Assembly (NCBI GenBank): GCA_020744225.1
Contig: JAGMWG010000019.1
Location: 682,001 to 746,000 of the forward strand
Direction: 5' to 3'
From: Paraphoma chrysanthemicola
Taxonomy: Eukaryota > Ascomycota > Dothideomycetes > Pleosporales > Phaeosphaeriaceae
Length of the DNA: 64,000 bases
Made by a program: the position numbers and the translations under genes. Position 1 is the stretch's first letter, and each line of letters starts with the position of its first letter. Positions 11,244 through 21,167 of the stretch are shown piece after piece. The notes beneath the pieces are model-generated. The model was not told where the DNA came from and made no database searches. It saw nothing but the letters and a program-made list of their open reading frames with translations.

Positions 11244-13773
11244 CTATCGGCCACCCATGAACTCCGGCTTGTATGCCTTCACTCCACCAGCCTTCATCAG
11301 CTCTCTAAGTGCCATAGTAGCATACTGGCTACTAGCCAATTGCAGCTTGATCACAACCGCAAGCTTATCCTCTTCCTTGACCTCCTCCATTTCTTCTCCA
11401 TCCTCCATCTCGATGTCCTTCTTCGCCGCTCCATTGGCAGTCCGATCCGGTTGGCTCGCCTCGCCGCTCTCCTTTCTCAGTCGCTGCAAGTCCGTCTCGA
11501 CAAACTGCTCATCCTCTTTCCAGTACTTGTACACGTCATACTCAAGAGGTTTCAACGGACGAGCGAGGAATTTGCGGTATCCTCCGCTCAGACTGACTTC
11601 ACGCCAGCCGCGGCGCATGTTGTGTGGATCGAGACCGCCGCCTTTATCGCTCCCCATGAAGTCTTTGTAGAATTCGCCTATGTCGTTCTTGGGATACTCG
11701 ACGTCGAAGCCTGGTTGAGGGAGCACAATGTCCCATGCAGTGTACTGTCCACTCTCTGCTTCTTCTTTGGTCAGCGGTCGTGCACGCTCGAAGGCCTCAG
11801 CGCCTGCATTTGCGTTCTCGGTGCCAGTGGGATTAATGACGACTTCGCCGCTGTCGTCTATGTCTTCTTGCTTTACAGTTTCTTTGTTGGCCTCTTTGTC
11901 GCGGTGCTCATGTACGAGGACCAGATCGCCTTCGACGACCTTGTCGCCGTGAGTTGTCCAGCGCTTGCCAGCGACTGCGTTCCAGACTAGGGACTGGTAG
12001 GCATGCACGTACATGAGCCGCAGCGTGCGTGGGATGGTCATGAGCGCTCCTTGCCAGTCAATTTTTCGATCGTACTGTCCACTCCTGCCGTTTCTCGATC
12101 CAAGATGTTGTATCATGTTGCGCTCTGCGGTGAACTTCCTTGGAAGACTGTCGAGGGCTTGGTTGGCCTTGCCTTCCGTGTGCCACACGTGTAGTGCTTT
12201 GGCGCGATTGCGATCATCGTGAGATACCAATACATCTGAATCTTCCGGGAGGGTACCTTGTGCGGCAGCTAGTGCGACGTCGCTGTACGCCAATATGTCG
12301 TCAACTGCGCCCTTGAGGTCGTCCTGGAGCATCTTGCGCCCTATTGAATCAGTGCTCGCAGCGAAGGAGCCAAATCGCTGGAGTCCGTAGTAGTTGATGA
12401 AACCCTTCTGCGAGAAGTCCTCGATTGCCCTCCCCACGACTTGATTGGCCAGCTGATACCGCTGTGCATAGTCCATGCCTTCCTCGCCTTGAAAGTGGCA
12501 ATTCCTCAAGGTAATGGTGAACTCATTGCCCATGAGGTTTCCGAGCGTCAAACCATTGGGCTGGTATTCCCAGTCTCCGATGGCGGCATTGTAGAGGATC
12601 TTGTTGAAGCTGAACATGCGCTCCGCGGTTTGTCGCTTGACACAGACACGCTGAACGGTGCAAGCGCGCCTGTCTTTGGTCCCTGCAAACCCAAATGCCT
12701 TTGCACCACCGCCGAGCTTGCTGCCTAAGAACCCCACAATCTCCATGGTGTCTTTGTTCTCCTTGTACAGGTTGAAGTGCAGGTATTCTCCGCCGAGCTC
12801 TTCCCACATCTGCGGACCTTTACTTCTTGAGCCCCCGTTGTCTCCTCGGTCACGGCCTGCGCCCTTGCCCTTGTTCTTGCCCTTGCGCTCTGCTGGTGGT
12901 GTTGCTTTGATGCGTATCGACTGATCTGCTTCCATGGAACTCTCGAGTAAACTTGGAAATATGCGTCGCAGCGACTTGTGCGCCTGCGTACGCTTCTCTT
13001 TGTCGGTTATGGGTGGTGCTATAACTGCCTTGAAGTCTTTCGCTTTGCGTTGCTCTCGTCTTCGCACTTGGCTGGCGAGCTTGACTATTTGATTGGTGGT
13101 CTCCTCGCCGAAAATATTGTCGAGGGTAACGCGGTCGTCTTCTATGAGCTATTGAAGATACTGTTAGCACGACCTCCGGAACTTGGAATTCCATGCTTAC
13201 CTCAATCTCCGGTTCTGGTTTAACCTCCTCTGTCTTGACTTCTGGCTGCGCGTCACCCTCTTCCTTAATAACCAATTTTTCTTGCGCTGGCGTGTCCTCG
13301 GACATTAGTGGGGCCTCAATCGTAGCGTCCCCTCCACTCGAGATATCTGGTATGTTGGCCTCGCCATTCTCTTCCTTGACCACCAATTTCTCTTCTTTCG
13401 TGTCTAGCCTCTTGGAACCTTCACCGTTACTCTGTGAGCCATTCACCTGCTTCCCCTCCTTCTTCGGCGGCTGCGTGCTCCTCAAATGTAGTACCTGCCC
13501 ATCAAGCGCAATCTCATTGACCAAAAAGTCCGTATACCGCTGCTTCAGCACACCCGTAAACCCCAGATTATCCGGACACACATATTCGGTGATCCCAGCG
13601 CGCACTTCGCGCTCAAGGTCAGTGTCAATGGCAACTGTAGAAGCTGTGGTCGCAGCTTGCGGGGGGGTGGTTGCGGTGGTTGCGGCGGTTGCGGCGGAGA
13701 AAGAGGGCACAGTGTTGTCGTCGAGTCGCGCGCGTTTTGCGGGTCGCGCAGAGTCGTCGGTGGGATCTGACAT
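11244..13773 (-). CDS. PUS7: tRNA/mRNA pseudouridine synthase Pus7 (TruD family)
   Basis: TruD-family enzyme that converts uridine to pseudouridine in tRNAs, U2 snRNA and mRNAs. Exons on the minus strand are 13773-13201 and 13148-11244 (52 bp intron with GTAAGC donor), giving 825 residues against 676 in budding yeast. The catalytic Asp is at about residue 350 in FAGTKDRRA. Other family motifs are NYYGLQRFGS, HAYQSLVWNAVAGKRW and the C-terminal GGYRKFLARP. The N-terminal start MSDPTDDSARPAKRARLDD contains a likely nuclear-localisation signal. The extra length lies in an acidic Lys/Glu-rich segment (about residues 110-190) and in acidic loops near the C-terminal half. These carry several psi-Lys-x-Glu motifs (VKEE, IKEE, VKTE, VKPE, VKQE) that resemble sumoylation sites. 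The intron keeps frame. Confidence 0.93.
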
Positions 13774-14302
13774 GACTTCGAGGTGGAATTGGTGTGGGAG
13801 GTTGTGGAAGAGCGAAGGTTGTAAGTTTTGTGAATGTTGCGCGTCGAGCTGTTAGCGGGGAAGTTTTTCGCGAGGGCTCGCGTGCATGAGCCGTAGTGGA
13901 GCGTCGGTAGTAACTACGATTCGTCTCGATAATAATGTACCATTAATTATCAGTAAATGAGAATTTCAAAGACACATGTAGAGTTTGAGATTCCATACGG
14001 AGTTCATTTGTATGCTATCTTCAGCTAGTTATCCATCCCGCAATTGCCAAACAGCGAATCGCAACCAAGTGCCAACTCCTTCCTGCCCGGGGTATACCAT
14101 GCTCAACCTAGTGAGAAATCGTAGTTTTGTCATGTCTAAGTGACAGGAAGAGTGTGTGTTTGTTTATCTGTAACCTAAGGAAAAAAGGTGTGTATGCTAA
14201 AACAAGGCCCAAAGAATGGGAAAGAATTGAAAGGACGACCGCCTAATGAGGCTCCATAGATCCATCAAGGAGTCTATTCGCACGCAAAGCATCAACTCAT
14301 CT
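13774..14302. other. intergenic: Pus7 promoter and GH55 3' flank
   Basis: This 529 bp contains upstream sequence of the Pus7 gene (ATG at 13773, minus strand) and the 3' end of the GH55 transcript. It is AT-richer around 13920-14000. No gene or RNA was recognised. Confidence 0.45.
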
Positions 14303-16645
14303 CTACGGCTGCGCAAAGATCGCGAGTGTAGCGCAGAAGTTCGAACGGTTGTCCTCGTCCTTGGCCAGGCCTTGACCACCCGATGTGATCATGTTGACTG
14401 AAGCCTTGGTTGACAGACCGAACCAGTTAACGTTGCTTGAGTTCTCGATCTGGTTCATGTTCTCCTGGCAGTTCTGCAGCGGGACACAGGTCTGCGCATA
14501 GTTGTCGAAGAAGGAGTAGGTACCGGCACCGTAGTTCCAGATGGACTCGCTGTCGATGACGCGCACAGCCCAGGCAGAGGCCTGTTTGGACATATCTGGA
14601 TCGAAGAATTTGTCATTCTTGGTGAAGGGGACGTTGGCAGCGGGGTTAGGCTGGTAGTATGGTGTCTCGGTCTGGATGGCGCCGTACCAGATATCCTTTG
14701 CGCCTTGGAATTGGTATTGTGACATTTGAGAGTGCTCGGAAGCGGTACCCACAAGCCAAACGGGGCCTTGAGACTCGACGAGCATACCACGACCGTTGTA
14801 GATGTCGATTTGCGCGTGGTCCTCCTGATCAAGCTCGTGGTCCGCCGTCCACAGCCATACGTTCTCAAAGTAGCCGTTAGAGCTTTTGGTGATGTGTAGT
14901 TGCATGAAGGAGCCGATACACTCTGGGTTGGGCTCGTGCTTAGTGTCGGGGTTCTTCTTGCACTTGTCGGACTGGAGATTGGTGCCAGCAAAGCCACCAA
15001 CACGGAAGTGGACGTCCCAAAGACCTGCCTTACCAGGTGCAGCGGCGATATTCCACTCCATCAAGATACCACCTGGGGCAGGACCCTGAGTGCTGATGAT
15101 GGCGTCGGACATCTCGAAGGAACCCTTATCACCGCTCTTCTTGCCAACGCGGAAACCGGGCTTGGGGTCATCCATGTTTGAGAAGAATTCGCCGGTGATA
15201 AAGAACATGCTGTAGATTTCGCCGACAATCTTAACATTCTTTTCGGCCGGGATCTCGATTGTCTTCGTGATCAGGTAGGCACCATGATCAGCGTGAAGGA
15301 CCTGACCGTCCTGGAGACCATCAATCGCAGCTTGGATAGCAGCCGTGTCGTCAGTCTTGCCGTCACCCTTCGCACCCTTGGACTTGAGGCTAACAAAGTT
15401 CGCAACAGGAACGTTCTCGTACTGCGGCTTGCTGCGCTCGAACCAGCCGTTGTCACCGAGAAGGCTCTGTGGTTTGACGGGAGCACCATTGACATCACCC
15501 TGGATGCGACCAGCTTCCGCCTGACCAGCGGCAAGTGCATTGCCCTGAGCCCAGGTAGCGACTTTGCTGCCACCATTGAGGAGAGCCTCGCCGGCAACAT
15601 TCTGGACCGCCTTTTCGCAGCCGGTGAAATCGACATTATCGAGGATGAGTGTACCACCGGTGTGAGGAATGCTGTCCTGTGTGAAGGAGGTGTTGACGCC
15701 GATTGGGGTGTTGGTGAACTTGCTGTCGAGAAGGAGAACAGAGCCGACGGTCTGGTTCTGTGGGCTGTTGGCCATGTCGAGACCAAGCTTGCAGTCATTA
15801 ATGAAGACGCTCTTCAGGGTCCAAAGCCAGTTCCAGTTCATGAAGATAGCGGTACCGCAGTTGTTGAACGTCAAGTTGCGAGTGGTGAATTGCTGGGAGC
15901 CGAGGAAAGCACCAATCGCACCACCATTGAAGACGAGGTCCGACATGAAGCCCCCGGAACCGTTGTCTTGGAAGATACCCTTCTGCTCAGCACCGGCATC
16001 GCCCTTGGCCATCTCGAACACAATGTTCTGGAGAGATGTAGCCTGCGAGACCTGCCAATGGATACCAGCAGCGGCCTTGGTCTGAGAGATGTCGATGACG
16101 AAGTTGCGAATCTGGCGATAGAAGTTGTTCTGGTTGGTATACCAGTTGGCGCCGTTGCCTCCAGGGATGTACGGGTCAGCATCAATCAAGCCCATACCCT
16201 CGAAAGCGGCCGAAGCCTTCAGAACGGGCAGGCTGGTGGCATCGCCGACAAACTGGGTGTAGTAGTACTGGATGAGGGGCTTGCTTATGACATATGTGCC
16301 GGCGGGGAAGTAGATGATGGCAGGGGTCGTGGTCGACGAGTCGCATCCCTCGCCACAGCGGTCGCCATCGGCGATGATCTGGTTGATGATGTCGGTGTCG
16401 TCAGTCACGCCGTCGCCCTTGGCTCCGAGTTCCTTGACGTTACGGAAGACTTTGTACGCAGCAGGGTTGGGGTTGAATGGCGCTTGACCCTGGCGCTTGA
16501 TGCTCTCAAACCAATAGCCAGAAGCACCGGCCTGCGGTACCTGCGGTGTATCGGCAGCTTGAGCAATCGGAGCGGCGGAAGATGGGGTTGCAGAGAGGAG
16601 GACGCGCAGCGTCAGAAGGAGCGCACCAGCGCTAAATGCAACCAT
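14303..16645 (-). CDS. secreted GH55 exo-beta-1,3-glucanase
   Basis: Single-exon gene for 780 residues. This is a glycoside hydrolase family 55 enzyme, expected to release glucose or short oligosaccharides from beta-1,3-glucan outside the cell, either for nutrition or wall remodelling. The N-terminus MVAFSAGALLLTLRVLL with a following SSAAPIAQA is a clear signal peptide. Both beta-helix repeats characteristic of GH55 begin with the pectate-lyase-like GAKGDG signature: VKELGAKGDGVTDD near residue 70 and LKSKGAKGDGKTDD near residue 410. The first repeat continues with YFPAGTYVIS and GGNGANWYTNQNNFYRQIRN; the second ends with DHAQIDIYNGRGMLVESQGP, IWNYGAGTYSFFDNYAQ and NWFGLSTKASVNM. Length is normal for the family. 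Upstream (16646 onward) is 1.65 kb without a gene, so promoter control may be extensive. The long open frame antisense to it is a codon-bias shadow. Confidence 0.93.
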   Translation of the reverse strand: MVAFSAGALLLTLRVLLSATPSSAAPIAQAADTPQVPQAGASGYWFESIKRQGQAPFNPNPAAYKVFRNVKELGAKGDGVTDDTDIINQIIADGDRCGEGCDSSTTTPAIIYFPAGTYVISKPLIQYYYTQFVGDATSLPVLKASAAFEGMGLIDADPYIPGGNGANWYTNQNNFYRQIRNFVIDISQTKAAAGIHWQVSQATSLQNIVFEMAKGDAGAEQKGIFQDNGSGGFMSDLVFNGGAIGAFLGSQQFTTRNLTFNNCGTAIFMNWNWLWTLKSVFINDCKLGLDMANSPQNQTVGSVLLLDSKFTNTPIGVNTSFTQDSIPHTGGTLILDNVDFTGCEKAVQNVAGEALLNGGSKVATWAQGNALAAGQAEAGRIQGDVNGAPVKPQSLLGDNGWFERSKPQYENVPVANFVSLKSKGAKGDGKTDDTAAIQAAIDGLQDGQVLHADHGAYLITKTIEIPAEKNVKIVGEIYSMFFITGEFFSNMDDPKPGFRVGKKSGDKGSFEMSDAIISTQGPAPGGILMEWNIAAAPGKAGLWDVHFRVGGFAGTNLQSDKCKKNPDTKHEPNPECIGSFMQLHITKSSNGYFENVWLWTADHELDQEDHAQIDIYNGRGMLVESQGPVWLVGTASEHSQMSQYQFQGAKDIWYGAIQTETPYYQPNPAANVPFTKNDKFFDPDMSKQASAWAVRVIDSESIWNYGAGTYSFFDNYAQTCVPLQNCQENMNQIENSSNVNWFGLSTKASVNMITSGGQGLAKDEDNRSNFCATLAIFAQP

Positions 16646-18297
16646 GATTGCAGTGAGTGTGTTGAACTTCGGTGTAGTTATGCGTCGATGAAATGACTTG
16701 TAGTTCTGAAAAGGAATTCGTCAGTTGGCCTGCAAAAGACGGTTTGCTGTAGTCGAGCAGTGGTTGTTGTGGAAATGCTGAGAATGCAAGTGGTGTGGTT
16801 GCTTAAAGTATGCAGGTTGCCTGGCAACAAGAGGGAAAAGTTTTCGAGCAAGCTCTTAAACAACGAATGAATGATGAAGAACAATAAAGATTCAATAAAC
16901 ACACAATGGTGCTGTGAGCTGACAGAGAGCCTGCGTGAAGAGGGCCAGAAGGGAAGGGAGCCACATTGTATATGTACACGTCAATTCGGAAGGGACTTAC
17001 AGTATGGGTAGTCTTGTGCGGCCTGTCGCGCCAATCAAGTGTATCACGGCTCCGTGTTTCAAACGATGGTCTGCCAGGGTCCTCTCTTCGTCCTGGTATG
17101 CTCCACCCATTATACCCGGATTCAAATAGATATTGTACACGCTCTTTTGCATCGTGATACCAGCGCGACCTGGTCGCCTCCTCATGCCGACCAGCATCCT
17201 GCGACCCATTCAGCAGGCCGACAGCCTCTTCCACCTCATGATGAGGCCTGGTGGCCGCGTCTGCTCGCCACATTCCTCGCCCGTTAGGGGTGCCGAGCGA
17301 AGGGCTCTGGAATGCAACCCTGGATGAGTCGTGTTCACCCAAAATTACCAAGGGTGGCGTCTAACAGGGAACAACTACCTAACTTTGCGATGTTTCGTTT
17401 GCTGTGTGAAACGGCAGGGCTGGATCTGGCGGCGACTGGAGATGGTTGCGTGAGTGGAGGTTAGGGCGAGCGGTTGTTCCTGAGGCGAGCAGGGGTTTGA
17501 GTGGCTTGCAGCCACACGCGAACAGCATCCGAAACCGATCCTGAAACCAGGTGCCATCTTCGGGTGACTATTGGCCAAACCAGAAATACACCCGTCGCAG
17601 CGCTTCCTCGTGTAAGGCCTTCGTTCGTCGATAGCAAAAGGCACTCTCAACGCGACGGGCCGCCACAGATCTCTGCGAATCGCTGGCTGCCGCACTTCGA
17701 GTAGCCACAAGAGTCACCCGCAGGCTCTTGGCCCTCTTCTTCACACGTGCATACCTGTTGCCCTGCACAAGCGCCTCGCAGCTTTTCACCCAACGACCTT
17801 GCATTAGTGTGGTGTAGGAGGAATGATCGTCGTGCTCTTCACAACGGGCGCAGCAATTGCAGCGAACAAAGGAAGGCACGCTCGCGGCTGCACCTGCTTT
17901 CACATGCCCCGCGGACCCTGATCTACTTTCTGCCGCCTTCACCATGCCGACGTGTTTGACGGGGACCAGGGCCGCTGCTTGTAGATGTGTCGGCTAAGAG
18001 AAATTGTTTAATTCAAGGCGTTAGTCTCGCAGATCCGTTTATGCTTAATGCCACCTCTAATAAACCGCTGGCCAATTGGGTCGCGCCCCGACAATGTGAA
18101 CGTTCTAGGTCCGCGGGAATATCAAGTTTACTTCCGCTGATACGAACATTCTTGGTGCTTGAACTTGTATGGCTACACGTGAGATTATCAAGAGTGGAGC
18201 ATTAGTGCCTCAGACTCACGCTGAGTACCACATCGTCAAAGTTTTCAGATTGATGTCGCATAGCTGCACATACTCCCAGCGTTTATCGAGGGGCGAG
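16646..18297. other. 1.65 kb intergenic region upstream of GH55
   Basis: The region holds the GH55 promoter (minus strand, upstream of 16645) and the 3' flank of the aminotransferase gene. Several short open frames, including one of 182 codons at 16803-17351 on the minus strand, lack recognisable motifs. A noncoding transcript or untranslated exon is possible but not supported by sequence. Confidence 0.4.
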
Positions 18298-20197
18298 CTA
18301 CCAAAAGTTCTTCGCTTGTCCTTCAGTAGCCGCGGACTTGGCTCCAGTGTTATTTGAGGCTGCTTGCATTCGGCGAATGACTGCCGCAAGCCGTGATATG
18401 CCTTCGGCAAGCACATCTTCATCTTCCCACTGTCGTCTGTTAGCACAAGCTAGTCGTCTATGCTCGGGCTTCTTACAGCAAAACAGATCCTGATATCGCT
18501 TCCGAAAGACGTTCCGGGATGTTCGGTATCGCCGGGCACCTGGGACTGTGAGCTGCGGCTATAGCTGATGCAGAAGGCTGGCTAACTTCAAATATGTCAC
18601 CCTGTGCTACCACAACGTTCTCCTCATCCTTTGCGCGTTGCGCAAGAACCGCGCCTTGGAGCGGACTCGGTAAGGTTAGCCAAATAAAGTATCCGCCAAC
18701 TACTTCTCTGTCAGTTTGAGGTAAGGCAACTCCTAACGGAATCAGCTCCTCATTGATGACCTCAACCATCTTCCGGTACCGCTTGCAGTACGTAGGCTGC
18801 AGCGTATCGTACACAAAATCCTGTAGTTCGCCTGTTTCTAGTGTCTCGGCTACGAAGCAGGCAGTCAGCTGGCTGGGTGCGCCGCCCGAACGACTGGAGC
18901 CTCTACATATCGTCAGCGGTCATGACCGGTCAGGCGTGGCGTGTAACAATCAGCGAGAGTAGTCACCATGCGCGTAACGCCAACATCGTCAGCTATGGTA
19001 GCCATCCGAACACTGGCCGCTGTGACGACTACGGCCGCTGTGCACTGTGAAATTGGGATGAGGGCGGCTCACGTTTGTGAAACCCCATGCGACAACTTTG
19101 GCGTGCCCTCGCACCATCCCGTCCGCAATCCTGGTCCACAGATTTTGGAGAAGCTGCCATTCGAGACAGCATTACCAAAGCCATCTGCACCCTCTCGTTC
19201 AGCACCGCCATCCAGATATCTGTCGACGTCAACAACGCGAGGCATCGTAGCTTTGTGTAACGACATGGTCTGACTGGTGAGATCTGATGGCCACTGTAGG
19301 AAGTCATACACATCATCAGTGATGACTAAAGCGTCAAACTCTCTCGCCACGCGAACCAGCTCTTGTCGCCTTCGCAGGCTCATTGTTTTGAAACTAGGAT
19401 TTGAAAACGTGGGGACAGCGTAGATGATGTGCTTGTATATTTTACCCCAGTCCCGTGGCGGTTTGAATAGCTGGGATGTTGTCAGCTGCTGAAGGTTGGC
19501 CATGCGCAAAGCCGAGCGAGTTTGATTTGTCCAACACGTTGTAGCAGGCTTACCGGTAGGTCGTTGCCATCATCAACGGCCTTATCTTCACTCTTCTTAA
19601 GTTGCTGACGCAGATATTCAATGTCTATACCTTCATTGTCCTCTGGTACAGCACGAAGCTTGTCATGAAAGCCCGCGTCTTCAAACATACGAAAGGAGAG
19701 CATATATGCAGGTGCAACCGCCCAGACATTTCTGGTATAGACTGGATCTGTAAATACCTGGAGAAGACAAGCAAGATTTTGCGAAGCTCCCCCGGTAATG
19801 CAGACCCGGTCGTCAGCAATAGTGTCCTTTGGCTGGTAAAAGCTCGTCAACCACGACGATACGCTCTTACGCAATCTAGGATCGCCTAGGTCGGGACCAT
19901 AGCACATTGCCGGGAACGCAATAGTTTGGTTCTTCAGGACGTTGTGCGTTGCCTTCTCCAGTAGCTGAGTCGGCAGGAGTGAGGTGTTCGGCCATCTGAC
20001 TCAGTCAGCGGTGGAAGATCTGATTGTCTCCGCATCACTATTGGGCCGCGTAAGATCGATAGAGTTGTGGGACACAGGGTGTATAGCGACGGGAAACTAC
20101 GACGGTTGTGTGTGGAGGAGCTGACGCACCCTCGGAGCAAGTTGATCAGTTTCTTTGGACTCGTCGTCGACCCGACCACGTCTGAGAATGCGCCCAT
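18298..20197 (-). CDS. PLP-dependent aminotransferase, class I/II
   Basis: Fold-type I aminotransferase of the group that includes yeast YER152C and bacterial 2-aminoadipate/valine-type enzymes, acting on amino acids with pyridoxal phosphate. Six proposed exons (minus strand): 20197-20130, 19995-19554, 19470-19073, 18902-18587, 18539-18477 and 18429-18298. They keep frame throughout and give 472 residues. Motifs in order: KKLINLLRG-WPNTSLLP at the N-terminus, MCYGPDLGDPRLR, CITGGASQNLACLLQVF (cofactor phosphate region), YAVPTFSNPS, VITDDVYDFLQWP with the PLP-ring Asp/Tyr, and SNGSFSKICGPGLRTGW with Schiff-base Lys279. The end is SDIRICFA-WEDEDVLAEGISRLA. The start at 20197 was chosen because no ATG precedes it in the open frame. 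Two introns (134 and 170 bp) are longer than the local norm. Substrate cannot be read from the sequence. Confidence 0.85.
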
Positions 20198-21167
20198 AGC
20201 GTCGCGAACGGATACTTCCGTCGATGTATTGAACGAGTATCGAGTGCTGAGCAAGCGCCGTGTCCAGACGGATATGGAAAGTATGTACCGGAAGCTGGAT
20301 GCGAATACGGTGTGGCTTGTGAAAGGGCGATCAGAGGCGTTCGCTGTGCCCCGCCACGACGAAGTACAGCGGCTGCTGGCTTATATCAGATGGCCCCTAG
20401 ATGCGCCCTACAATCAACAGCCCAGTTGCCGAATTGGAGCGCAGCTGTCAGTCTCACGTTGAATGGCGCAAGCGATCCCGGCACTGCATGTGCCTCACGT
20501 GGGGTCCATGGATGCGCAAACGATCGCATCCAGTGGGGTTACGTCATCGCGTTAGTGCCGCGCTCCATTGCTGGCGACGAAGAAAACGCATCAGCTATAT
20601 GCGCGCGCCGAGTTGTTGAGTGCATTGCCAATAGACACGCCATGTCAAGTACGACTTCCATAGCCGGGAGTCAGCTGGCCGTCGAAGCACACTGCACACG
20701 GCTGCGGCACGAAATCGCGCCGGGGCCTTGCGGCCTCTTCGAAGCATGTGCGAGGCGCAGGTCCCAGGCCGCCATTCGGGAGGATCTTGAAGGGGCTAAA
20801 GAGGCTGTTCGGGCAAATTTACACGAATGAAAATGCAACTGCAGCAGGCGGACAGCCACGGGGCCCGCCGCCTGAATCGTCATAGGCCCACTGGTATGGC
20901 TCGCCTTTCCGTTGCAGACAAGCATCATTGCCCAGATCTGCGACGGCTCAGGCTTGAATTGTCGAATATAGATGCGTTGGTCCTACTAGCTCTCCACCCT
21001 TTCCTTCGGTACATGTTCTCACAGCTGCCGTAGAGCCCTGCATGGCGCACCGTTTGTTAGACATTGTCGCAGCGTAGCCCGGTCAAAGCACAAATTCTGT
21101 TTCAGCATTATCATCAAAAAGGCGCAAACCCAGCCACGCCTTCGGTCTCTTCACGCCTGCTGTCGCC
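20198..21167. promoter_or_regulatory. divergent intergenic region
   Basis: About 970 bp separates the divergent aminotransferase gene (start 20197, minus) and the DUF8004-like gene (start 21168, plus), so both promoters lie here. An open frame at 20312-20830 shows no recognisable family. Confidence 0.45.

Noticed and set aside
15284..16696. 470-codon open frame on the plus strand
   Set aside because: It is exactly antisense to the GH55 gene, has a composition dictated by codon bias of that gene, and shows no motif.
16803..17351. 182-codon minus-strand open frame upstream of GH55
   Set aside because: No family motif, an unusual composition and no continuation through an intron; possibly untranslated leader or chance.
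20312..20830. 172-codon plus-strand open frame between divergent genes
   Set aside because: No recognisable motif, and it lies in the promoter region of two supported genes.
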